DNA from: Struthidea cinerea | Lineage: Eukaryota; Chordata; Aves; Passeriformes; Corcoracidae | Direction: 5' to 3' | Assembly (NCBI GenBank): GCA_013397865.1 | Contig: VZTI01001727.1 | Location: 1,014,462 to 1,078,461, forward strand | DNA: 64,000 nucleotides | Part shown: piece after piece, positions 12,601-24,600 of the stretch | Numbering within the stretch: position 1 is the stretch's first letter | Layout: each line of letters opens with the position of its first letter | The notes under the pieces: generated by a model | Databases searched by the model: none | The model's input: only the letters and a program-made list of their open reading frames with translations | What the model was told of the DNA's origin: nothing | Translations under genes and position numbers: made by a program

Positions 12601-15600
12601 TCTAGACCACCAAATTCTATACTTCCAAGGTAAGCAGTTCTCCAGTGTGGAATGTTGCATTCTGGAGGTGCTGTAAGACATTTCTTAGTCTTTCATACAA
12701 CTCATTTTATAAGCATTTGATACTTCTTTAGGCTATTGCACAATAAAACATATTAATATAAGAATTTCTGCTAGTTTATGTTAACCTAACTCTGTCCATG
12801 GTAGCCTGTGATCTGATGGGGAATGAGGAAAGGAATGGTGTCCACCTTTGGCTCTGAATCTCAGACTAACTGCATTTTTTGTGTGAAATTGTCAGTAATA
12901 ATTAGGAAAGTTTATATTCAAGTCATTCAGTCGCAATTCAGAATAAAAGTCTATTTACATGAATCAGTATAGGTATTAATGGTAAAATTCTGCCCATTTA
13001 TGTAGAATTTTTCTCCAGAAATACTTTGCCAATTACATCAACAGAATTGTTGTAAAAAAAGATGTAATTTAGTGTTGATTTAGAACTATTTATATGAAAC
13101 TGTCTATAGCATGTCTTCCCTTGTTTTCAAGATTTTTCTTAGAAAGGACAAAAAACAGTCTTCAGAAGGACAATGAAAACTTCTGAAGGCATCCTTTTGC
13201 CAAAAGCAGTGTGAGGTGTTTGAGCTACTGAATTCTGATTATCCTCTGGAAAACTTCCTATATGTTTTTTTTATTTGTGAGATTTTTTGGTACTAATTTT
13301 GGCTGGAGTGCATAGAGCTAAACTAGTTGGCTTTGTACATATTTACATTTTTTCATCATTCATTTCTTGCAGAAACCTTGGTCAGGATTGGGTGCTCATT
13401 TTGGGACTTTCCTACTACAATAGTCCCTATTTCAAAGAGAGTTTTCTTGTATTTGCTGTCTCAGATCTTACAGAGACAGCTGTTTCCAATGTTTTCTATG
13501 TGGCCACCAAGCCCTAAGGAAGTTTTATTCCTACAGTGGCAGAGATGGGCCTTGCAGGGTTTGAGTGAAAAGACAATGAAAGAATAGCCACAGATGAATT
13601 GTGCTTCTCTGCCTAATTCTTGTAAAAGAGGTGATCTTACACAGCCCTTCATAAAGAGGAGCGGAGCACAGACAGAAAGGTTGAAATTGGGTTTAGTAGG
13701 TGTTACAGTCAAAGTAGCAAAACTGGAATGCAATTCCATGAGAGTCAGCTGCAGAAATTACAGAGGTAGTAGTACTCGAGGAGGAGGATTTTAGCAGTCG
13801 TACGTTGTGTTTGTACAGCCTGCGTTTCTATTTCTGCTGCAATGCCTCTGTTGGGTTGTCCTGCCTGGTTTCAGAGCAGCCATGGCAGCCTTGCTGCCTC
13901 TCTGTTGGGCCAGCAGGCCTGCGGCTCTGCTGCTGTGGGTGGCACAGCCTGCCGGGCTCACCGCGGGGGCTCAGCCCAGCCCGCCGGGGGCTGCGGAGCA
14001 CTCGCACATCCCCGCTGCAGAGTTAGTCCTGTGCTGATGCCATCCGTGAGCAGTCCCAGCGCGGGTCAGGAGAGGGCTCCTGTCCTCAGGCTGGGGGGTG
14101 CTCTGTCCTGAGAGCGGGAATTCATGAGATGGAAGATCATCTGCAGATTTTGCCCGGTGTGGACGTCTCCTCCAGCCTCAGAGCTCTCCATACAACCAGT
14201 CTTGGTTGTACAGACTGTAATTGAGAACCTTTTCCACCCCCACTTCTAATCTAATCTAATCTAATCTGATCTGATCTAATCTAATCTATTTTCAAACTAC
14301 TTTTGAAAGGCAAGGCACCATCACACCCTGTGGTGCAAAGACATTCCTACTTTGTTTTATTGCATTTTAGACAAAGGTAAAGAAAACCTACACACTGTGA
14401 GGAGTTCTCCCAGTTACTTCACTCACTAATCTACTTGTAGAGGGTGTCAGCTAAACACTCTTATATTAGTACATTAATTTTAGTAGGATTTTGGTATGAA
14501 ATATAATTTCATAACTGGACCCTTGGGATTAATCAAGTAGCAGAGTAATGGTTCAGTGTAAGAAGATTTTATACACCTGATTTTTATTTGTGTTTTAAAT
14601 ATACTTTGCCTCTTTCAAGATCTGAAATCCAACTTCATGACAAATTTAAAATTTCAGGCAATAGAAGGGTGCTTCTGCTAACATTAACTTGGTGACAGCT
14701 GCACAATATATTTCTGACAAGACCTAATGTCAGCTATTCAATGTCTTTTATTGTCCTTCTTTACACTGATCATTTCTGGCATCATTTGCTTTGATGCTTG
14801 ATGCCAGCAGGTAGGTTTGTAGAGCCTTTGAATGCTGATGATTTAAATGTATATTCTTCTTCTAGACCTTCATCTGCAAATAGCATAAACAGCAACAGTT
14901 CTTCAAACCACAGTGGGTACGTACCAGAACTACCACTGCCTTCCATGGGAGGAGATATCACGAGCAGATTGTCCAGTGATGAAGGAGAAGCGGATGGAGC
15001 TGAAGAATCTGAGAAATTAGACTGTCATTTTTCTGGACACCATCCCAGACCTCTTGGGGTATGTGTCAGTCTCTGGCATGCCTTGCCATAGTTCTTGCAT
15101 AATTAGAGAGGGGCGAACAAATAAGTAATTTAATAAGAAGGTAAGGAATAAAGACCTTACGTTCTGAAAACTGTTCTAAAGAGAAAAAATACATTTAACA
15201 GAAAATGGTATGGATGGGATAAGGAAGGAGGAGACCACTGGTCAGTACGCACGATACATTGATGTAGGACAAGATGGGCAGCAGAAAATCAGAAGTTCTA
15301 TTTTTAGATTGTCTTCTCAGTAGACCTCAAACTGAGTGTAGTTCTGCTAAACTGAGGAAAGTTGCATTGCTTTAAATGTGACATGAGCAGATATTCTCTT
15401 GGTTGCTGTCCTTCTTACAAAACTGTACCTTGCAGTTGATGGCGGAAGGCAGTGCTCCATTCATTTTTGTAGTCTGGTTTAAAGCAGTAATTAAATGTCA
15501 TTTATGTGAGTGTATGTGGACTTAGAAACTATTGCTTCATTCATCTCAAAATGGAAAGGCTCTGGTGGTGGCTTAAGTATGTGTTTAAGCAGCTGGTTTT

Positions 15601-18600
15601 GTCTTTCTCCTGTGTTAGTGAGAAATTTCACTGTAAGTAGTAAAAGCTGCTTTGTGGTATTATGTCTGCAGTGTGAATTTATTTACACTGTTCAAACCAA
15701 GAAATAGTGGAAGAACTCTTGAACTTCTTAGGAGTTGGTTCTCGTAAAAATTGAGCCAAGGAATACACTTACGTGTTTTCCATGTGATATGCACAATAAA
15801 ACAAACGTTGTGATAACTGGTAGCATTGTTTGTATTCCCTAGAGCAAAGGAGAACTTGTTACTGTCGGACACCAGGAAAAAGTATGGCCTGAACATAAAA
15901 TGACTGTCAGATGAAATCCTGTATTTGGTTCTTACAGAGAAAATGAGAATTCCTGTAGTCCACACAATACTGTGATATGCACGAACCTCCTGTTTCCTTG
16001 GTACTCTTGTACGCTACTTTGGTTTTGCTGACTGCTTCTCTATGAATTAAAAACTAAAGGTTCACTGCATGGGTGCCCACACAACTTAAAAAATAATCTA
16101 AGTGCAGCCAGTTTTTTCACATGCCTCAGCAGTGAGGCGTGGCTGTCAACAGCCATTTCGGTTTAGGATCCTAGTTCTGTTTCAAGGCAAACCCACTGAC
16201 CCATCTGTTCTTTGAAATCTTAGCATCTCTCAACTGAAGCAGTTACTGGTAGTGAAACTTCTTAGTCCATATCAGCATAAAGTCAGAAAAGATGGTGTAA
16301 ATCACCTCCAGCTCAGTTCATGCTAAATTGCTGGATTTCATATTCGAGTAAACTGTTTTCCTTACAAAGTCCCTCTGCCGGCCAGGTGGTAATAATTGAT
16401 CAGGGGGAAAGTCAGTCGCTACTTAAATTGCCTCTTGGTGGTACCTGATGTTAGTGATAGCTCACTGGGAGGTGAGGCGAGTTTGTCAACTTAGGTGGTG
16501 GTTTTAATTAACCTGTTTAACCTCGTCATGAAACAGATGTAGAATGAGCAGTTGCAGGCACCATGCAGTCCCTCGTATGATGGAGAGTTGTGTTGTTTTT
16601 TGAGGATGATTTGTAACAGGTTTCTCTCCTACAAACAGGCATTGTAGCAGTTCTCTGCATCATGTAGATCAGTAAGACTGAGCTGAAGCAACAGCAGATC
16701 CTGATTGTAACATTTCAGTGTAGTAGGACTCTTCAGGAAGTTCTCCAGAGGAAGTGGTGCAAGTACTCCTGAGCTCTGCAGAATTCTCAAAATATTTACT
16801 GCTCCTCCAGTTGATTTTCATGCACTGTGAAGAGTGTATCCGATGTTCTGTTGTAGCACCGATGCCATGGATGATAATTTACTTTTTTTACTGAAATGTC
16901 AGTGTTTTGTTTATTAAGTAGATAGCATTTTGTTTATTAAGTACATACTAATGATGTTCCCATTGCACTTTTTTCCCTCTTCAGTTATATTTTTATTGCT
17001 GTCATGCAGTTATGATATTTAAGATGCACAGAACAGTGTAACTTGTCTTTCTGAGGCAGTAAGAATTTCTTCTTTAGAAGTACCTCAGCAGATACATTCT
17101 TTTTCTGGCACTGATTCGTTAATGAAGTATGAAATATACTTTACGCTAAGTTGAGATATTATGCACATATTTCATAATTCATAAAAAACTATTTATGCTG
17201 CAGATAGTGAAAACCACATTTAAAAATAAGTTTTATATGCATGATACAAATTACAACAGTGTTCCTTGATCTATCAATAAATCTTTCATAATTTAGAAAT
17301 ACATTTTTATAAGCAACATTGAAATACCTTTTCTTTCAGTTCTGTTCATACGGCAGTCGCTTAATGGGAAGAGGGTACTATGTCTTTGACAGAAGATGGG
17401 ACCATTTTCGACTCGCACTGAACTCCATGGTAGAAAAACACTTGAACTCACAGATGTGGAAGTAAGTGGGATTTTTACACTTGGTGGATCATTTAACATT
17501 TTTAATTCTGTAAAATTTCTAAATTAAACACTCCATGGCCAGCGTTTGTAAAATTACCTCTGTACTAAGGTATAGCAGTAACATGTGTACAAATCTTCTC
17601 TTCTCTGTTAAGGTATATACAGCCCACCAGAACAATCGCCTAGTCTGATGTAAATTTCTTCCAGATTTAGGACTCTTTTTAGTCCCTAAGAATCCAGATT
17701 TTTGCTTTGAATTTTATGCCTTTATCATGCCCCTGCATCACCCATTCAGGCTTCACTGTGTAAGGCTCATGAGTTGTAAGATAAGGAACTTGGTGCATAT
17801 TTGTCTGTGCATAAGATGGAATATGATAGGTTTTTAGTCCATAGTGTCCTTACTGCCTTTGGGATCTTAAAATTCTGATCATTAGTCACTCTTGTAGCAG
17901 CTCTGTATCACATATGCAGGTTCCAAGCACCGTAGGCTTTGACTACGCAGATCCATTAAAATAGACTGCACTTCTAAAATAGATGTTAATTCTTTAAAAA
18001 AAAAAGTAATTGAAAGTTCATGGCATCTGCAGATAGGATTGATTTTTTTGGGGTATTCTGCTACAGAATATGCATTCTTCTTCCAGCGTAATGACACTAA
18101 AGTGCAGTGTTTCATGTTACTGTTTATTATCAGGACTGTGTTATATTCATTGGATGCCAGCCATTAGATAAACAAGGTTTGATTTTTATTTAAATATATT
18201 TTTAAAGCACTAAAGCTTGGCTTGTCTGACTAACCTGGTAACTTAATGATGACAGTGCCACTGTGCTAGGAGATATAGTTTGGAAATGGTTGGTTCTGCC
18301 ATAAAAGGGCCAGTTTCGTGTCTGTTTAGAGACTGATCATGCTCGATCTGCTTTGTAAATTCATAAATTAGTGTCTGTCACTTTCCACAAATAAAAATAT
18401 TTTAGTTTCCTTAAATAGGAAGATTAAAATTTGTTACCTATTGGCTTTGTTTGTCAGGAGAAAAGATGCTTGGGCATCTGACAAAACATGTACCACTACT
18501 AGTACAAACTAGTACAGAAAACAAAAATAACCTCTACAGTAGTTATTTGATACCAGAAGTAAACAGGCCTTGTCCTTCTCCCACTAAATCTGATTTCAAA

Positions 18601-21600
18601 TGTTTTCCCAAATTCCAGCTGTTTATGTAATCTCTAATATTTTAATGAACTCCAGCCATACTCACTTGTCTGTATAACAGAGGGAGCTGACAGTGCGTAA
18701 CCCCTGTTTTATTCCTCTGTTGTCCTCAACCCTCCTCTGGACTGGCCTTTTCCTGTGCTCCCCAAGCAGGGCTGGGTGTGAGGCTGCTGTTCTATAGCTC
18801 TACAGCTGTGGCCAGAGGTACAGAGGTGCGGGGCCATGTTTTCAGAACTGTGACATTAACAAAACACTTTTATCCCTAGTTCTCAAAATACTTTGCAAAG
18901 GTGCACATGAATTTTCGGTCCTTCTTTAAAAGTCACCTGAGGAACTGCTCTGAAGAGCAGCTTTGTTTGCATTGCAAGTGGCAGGCAGTAGGACTTCTTC
19001 TTTCCTGGCAGCATGAACTGTATGTAATCCCTTATGTAACTGTGCCGTAAACAGTGTTCTGGCCAACAGTCTCCATAGGAGGAATACCTGGAGAGAACAC
19101 TTGTAATTAGGATTTGATTTATGATAAAGCAGCGTACCCAGGGCTCCTCTTTTACCATGCTATGTGAGGGCAAGAGTAAGCCTTTAAAAATGGGAAAGGT
19201 GTCAGTAGGAAGGATAACAAGGACAGAGTTATGGGGCTGTACAGCTTCTTAGCAGAGAGAAATAGGATTAAACTGTGAATTAAATTTAAGTCTAAATAAT
19301 GGGAAAAGCTCACATAATAGTTTTCCAAGAGACATTATGAAGGTCTGGTTCTTTGATAACACCACACTACATAAAATAATAGATGATGGCTGAATGGAAA
19401 GGAATTTGAATACATCCTACTAATTTCACAGGTAATATTAGATTTTCTTCTCAGAAGAATATTCAGTTGTTTATAAGGCTTGTCAAGCTCTGTTCAATAT
19501 TTTGTCAATTTTTCAGTATCAGTGAAAATTAATCAATAATTTACCTGTTTAATCTCATCTAACCAGCTCTCAAATGAGCTGTTGGGAGTAGCACTGCATT
19601 TGGAAAGGGATGATCTTGCCTCTTTAAACTCAATGATTAATTGCTTCACAACCCCCCAGACTGGCTCATTTACTACCTTAATGAAATCTAACCTATAAGT
19701 TTAGGTTAGTATTGAAACTGTTCCACAGCTTGAACTTTGAAGCAAAACATATGCAATTAGTGAAACATAGTGACTAGGATATGTATAGATGCCACTGTCA
19801 GGCATTTTAGTTGCATTTTTAAATTGTTTGGTAAAATAAGAGAGGGAAAAAGGAAATTAAATTTGTAATAATGTGTTTAAATTGTAATCCTGTGCACTTA
19901 ATTGCTGTATGTGATTGGTAGAATATAATAGGAATCAAAATTATAATGAACTAGGTTTGCCTTTTTGAATAAGTTAGTCCTTCATGGAAATTATTTCCTA
20001 TCTGCATTGTTTGGATGGAATTTTTTATGTATCTAAATCTCTTCTTTTTGTTTTCCTTTCCTTTTCTATTTAGGAAAATTCCTCCTGCGGCAGACAGTCC
20101 CATGCCTTCTCAAGCAGCACATGTCTCCACTCCTTTTCCAGCATCAGTCTTACAGCCCTTCAGCAACCCCAGTGCAGTGTATATTCCTTCAACACCTATC
20201 AGTTCAAGAATCACTTCTTCTTACATAATGACATCAGCCATGTTATCAAATGCAGCCTTTGTGACAACGGCAGAGACGAATTCCATTATGTCACACACCA
20301 CAGCTTTTCCTCACGTGGCTGCAAGCCTAAGTATCATGGACTCAACTTTTAAGGCACCATCAGCTGTGTCACCAGTGCCAGCAGTCATCCCTTCCCCATC
20401 CCACAAGCCATCCAAAACAAAAACCAGCAAATCCTCAAAAGTGAAAGACCTGTCATCACGGAGTGATGAGTCTTCAAGTAACAAAAAGAAAAAGCCGCAG
20501 TCGTCGTCTTCGTCGTCGTCATCGTCCTCATTATCTTTGCAGACATCTCCCTCGTCTTCATTTTCAGGGTCCCACAAAAAGAACTGTGTCCTGAACCCCA
20601 GTTCAACGTTGAACTCCTATCAGGCGACATCGTCCTATAACAGTGTGTCTGTGCACAATACCAATAATGGAACAAGCCCACTCAGTGCCAAATCGGAGCC
20701 CTCAGGACGGACTTCACTGTCAAGTAGTTCAACAGACTCAGTGAAACACATGAGCATGGTAGTGAGCAGTATTGACTCTTCTAATCTGTCTGTATCTTCT
20801 CTCGTGCACCACTCAGGGGACCACTCCCTGGGAGCACATAATGCAGTGTCTTCTCTACCCCTTTCTTTTGACAAATCAGAAGGAAAAAAACGTAAAAACT
20901 CTAGTTCTAGTAGCAAAGCCTGTAAAATCACTAAAATGCCTGGTATGAATAGTGTTCATAGAAAGAGCACTGCCAACCTTATTTCTGCGGTGCCAGATCC
21001 TACAAGCAGCTCCATCTCTCGGCAGGTAAGGGACTCTTCCAGTTATTTTTTTGCAGATCATGTCTGACTTTCTTGAAATATTTCATGCATTATGAAAATA
21101 CCGCATTTGCTTCAGATTGGTTTTCATCACACAACTTACTTTCTAGGTTAATACAGAAACGTATTTGTATTTGTTTTGTACCAGTCATAGAAAGATGTTT
21201 TGAGAGTTAAAAAAACTATACATATATATATATACACTTTCTCAAAATAATTTTATGAGATTTTTTATTCAATTATTAAAGTAGCTATTTGTATATCTGA
21301 AAGTAAAATTGAATGTCCAGAATGGATAAATAATTTTCAGAAAAAATACTTTTTCTTAATTCTCATCTCTCTGAAATAAATTGTGTTATTGAAACAGGAA
21401 GATGAGAGTCAGAATTTGTTTATTTCTTTTCCCAAACTTGTTGCTGGTTCATTTCCTAATGTTATGCAAGTCTCTTCATATCTCTTCTGTAAAATACATC
21501 TACCTTTCTCCTGGGGAGAGTCTGAGGTGCCTGAACTCAGATGTTGTTTCCTGTTTGAAACTAGAAAAATTAAGAAATTAAGATCTTAACCAGATGACCG

Positions 21601-24600
21601 TTAGTGGACATTTGGTTATCTTTTTTAGTGTACATGTGTTCACAGAATATTGAAGTCAGTGCAGCAGGTAAGGTTACACACGCTTGCTTCATTGACAGCA
21701 ACAGAGCTTTGGCCTCTCTTTCAGTGGTGCTATGTAAGGACAAAAGTATGTGTGAAGTAAGATCTGGTGGGAAAACTGCCAATACGATCTTTATAATGAT
21801 CTACTGTTTCATTCTGCTACCGTGTCCAGTGCTGTGCAGTGCACACAAAACAATGCTTGGCCCTGGCGTCTGGAAGACAAAGCCATAGAAAATAAGATAC
21901 CTCAGAGAATCCAGAGAAGGTAGCTTAGGAATTTTTTTTTTTTTTTTTTTGCTTGTGAAACTCTCGTTTCCTAAGGATATTGCACATACAAACAAGTGGA
22001 ATTTGGAAAAGAAGATGGTAAGGGCAAACCAATCCATAAGTAATATGGCAGAAATGGGAGAGGAAAAAAGGAATAAATGAATCCTAAAGCTGTTATAGGA
22101 GACAGAATGAAGGTCTCACAGAATGGCCTAGCAGGTATATTTTCTCTTTCCTACTTCTAGCAGAGGTGCAACAGAGATGACTTGTTTGGCTTTTTAAAAT
22201 GGGTAGTGGCATTGTCTTTCTATTGTAAGCCGCTTAAATGTGTCTTGCAATCAGAACTGATCTTCAAGTAACTGAAGGCAGCAGAGGATGCTGTAAATTC
22301 TTCCTTCTGTCACACAATCTGATTTTTGAAACGTGTGCCCAGAAAGATTAAATTGCCCTGAGGTTTATGGTGTCAAATGGAAAGAAAAAGTAAGTACAAA
22401 TTGGTACTTTGGTACAAACATAGGTAATAGGAAATGGATTGTATCATCTTTTCACAGGACATAGACTCATAGACTGTATCTGTAGCTAATGCAGTGTGAG
22501 GAAATCTTATGGCTGCATGCAGGAGGTTCCGAGATCAAATTCTGAGTACCCTTGGGATCAAATCTCCTCCTGTGTGTCACTCCTGTTTCAGTTTATGATG
22601 TATTTCATCATGTTGCACAGTAATAGAAGTAAATAAACCATAAGGAATCAATCAGAGGTCTTTGCTGAATATTTGTAAAAATGTTACAAATTTGTAACTA
22701 ACATTTTTTTCTTAAGTAAGAGGTTAAATATTTGTAACGAGTGTTACCATATTAAGATATTTAAGCGTGTTTTATATATATATATATGTGTCCAGGTGCA
22801 TACATACGTATATATGTATGTATACATGCATATATGTGTATGTATATATGTAAAAGTTGGTCACACTTTCATCTTATGCTGCTGGTTTTTGGAGCTACAG
22901 CAGTAGTCAAAAATAGGAGGTAAAATGGAGTTAATTATATTTCAGAAGTCTGTCTGGCAGCTAATTGTCTTTGTGACAAGGATACTGTATGCAATACAAA
23001 ATAAATGGAATTTGTACCCATTTAAGCATATGGGTCGGCTAATATGACATACTCTACATGGGTTTATTAAAACTCTGGAGAATACAATACTTAAATTCCC
23101 TTTCAAGCTGTGCTGTTTGACTTGCTGTGTTCTAGATATGCAATTACAGTAAAAATCCCACCCAAAAAAATGGCATGGCTTAAAATCTTGCTCCTGTTCA
23201 TTCATGTAATACGGCAAATTAAAGAGACTAACAACACAGCAACGGGTGATAGGCTCAGGTACAGTTTTCTTATTTAATTCAGCTCTGGACTGGGTAGATA
23301 GTAACTGGAAGTGTTAACCACTGGGTTTTGAGGTACAGTTTATTTTTAAAAGAGACTGGAGGAAAAAAAAGGATTTGAGTTTTGGCCTCACGCTAATACT
23401 TTTGAAATGGTGTTTCCCATCATTAAAGACCCAAGACATCTTGGAACCTTTCTTACGTTTCAGAGTGCTGTACCTGTTGAGCCTGTGTGACTGTTTGTCC
23501 ATTTAAAAGGAGGACACGTATTTATTATGAAGGGGTTTATGAATGCTGTAATAGTGTATGTAGAGAAGAAAGGTTTGCATGTGTGTCCCAATATTCTGAA
23601 TGGCTAGGAAAGATACAAGGGTATGTAGTTAAGATTTGTATGTTGAAGAATGTTATCTTCTAGAGAACAGCTGTGGAAGGCAAAACAACAAGCTGAAGGG
23701 AGCAGGACCCATCCTTTTAATCTTTGCCCACCATGGGAGCACCTTCAAAACTGGCTGTAAATAAAAACTTTAAACATTTATTCTGGATAGAATGTGAACA
23801 GAGAACACTGTTTCAAAAAATCTCTGTGTGAGAAAGGGCAAATGGGAGAGGAAGAGAGAGGCTACCTTTCACTCTACATGAAATGGCAAAATAACAAGAT
23901 GCTGCGGAAGGGAAGGAAAAAGCTGCTCTTGTGAAGGCCCTGCCAGCCAGTGCCACAGCCCCACCAAGTCAGTAAGAAACTGGCTACTGCATTTCTCACT
24001 GTTAAGAAGACAGGTCCTTGCTACCTCCCCGTCAGAGGATTAAAGTGATGTTACTTGGAAGTCAGTGACTTTGTAAACAAGTATTCACGCTGCAATCATC
24101 TGCCATTTGCCGAGAGGTATCCATGGTTAATTTTTATCAGTTGTGTAACCCCTGAGGAACTACTACTCTGACTCAACAGCTGTGTCCCTTCTTGTATCGC
24201 AACAGAATTATCTACTCCATGTTTACAGGTCATTGTAGAAAAACTTACGACAGGCTGCTCTTGCAGTGTGCTGTAAACTCACAAACATTGAAACAAGCAG
24301 ATTGAATATAGCGATATTATAACTAAGTACTTTTAAAATGAATGTATGTGTGCTACAATTTACACTCATTCCCAAAGAAATTCTGTGATGCAGTAAATGG
24401 ATACAAATGCAAATTTGAACCTCTGGAGTTTGGTTCTTGTGATTAATATTTGCTTTATTGAGCAATGATATATGGAAGAAAATGGAATAACTTAGGGCAT
24501 GCTCTGGTGCTTGGCCACTTGGTTTAAGCTCCCCAGGAGTGGGGAAGGTCTCCTGGGGAGGATCCCATGACCTCGAGCGCTCTGTGCTCTCTGAATAGCT

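Larger units (their letters stand above)
12630..14865 (+). other. ATXN7L1: ATXN7L1 intron with GC-rich patch
   Basis: A 2.2 kb intron. Positions about 13800-14130 are clearly GC-rich with clustered CpG. A short perfect hairpin (8-bp arms, 4-base loop) lies at 14191-14210 and a pentanucleotide repeat at 14247-14288. Overlapping reading frames in the GC patch look like composition effects. Confidence 0.75.

Noticed and set aside
20015..20073. ATG at 20015 as an alternative ATXN7L1 start
   Set aside because: It lies in the polypyrimidine tract of the acceptor, which explains the open Phe/Leu-rich frame.
20311..20577. Acidic antisense frame over the ATXN7L1 Ser tract
   Set aside because: It is the mirror of the Ser codons. 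There is no splice or promoter support.
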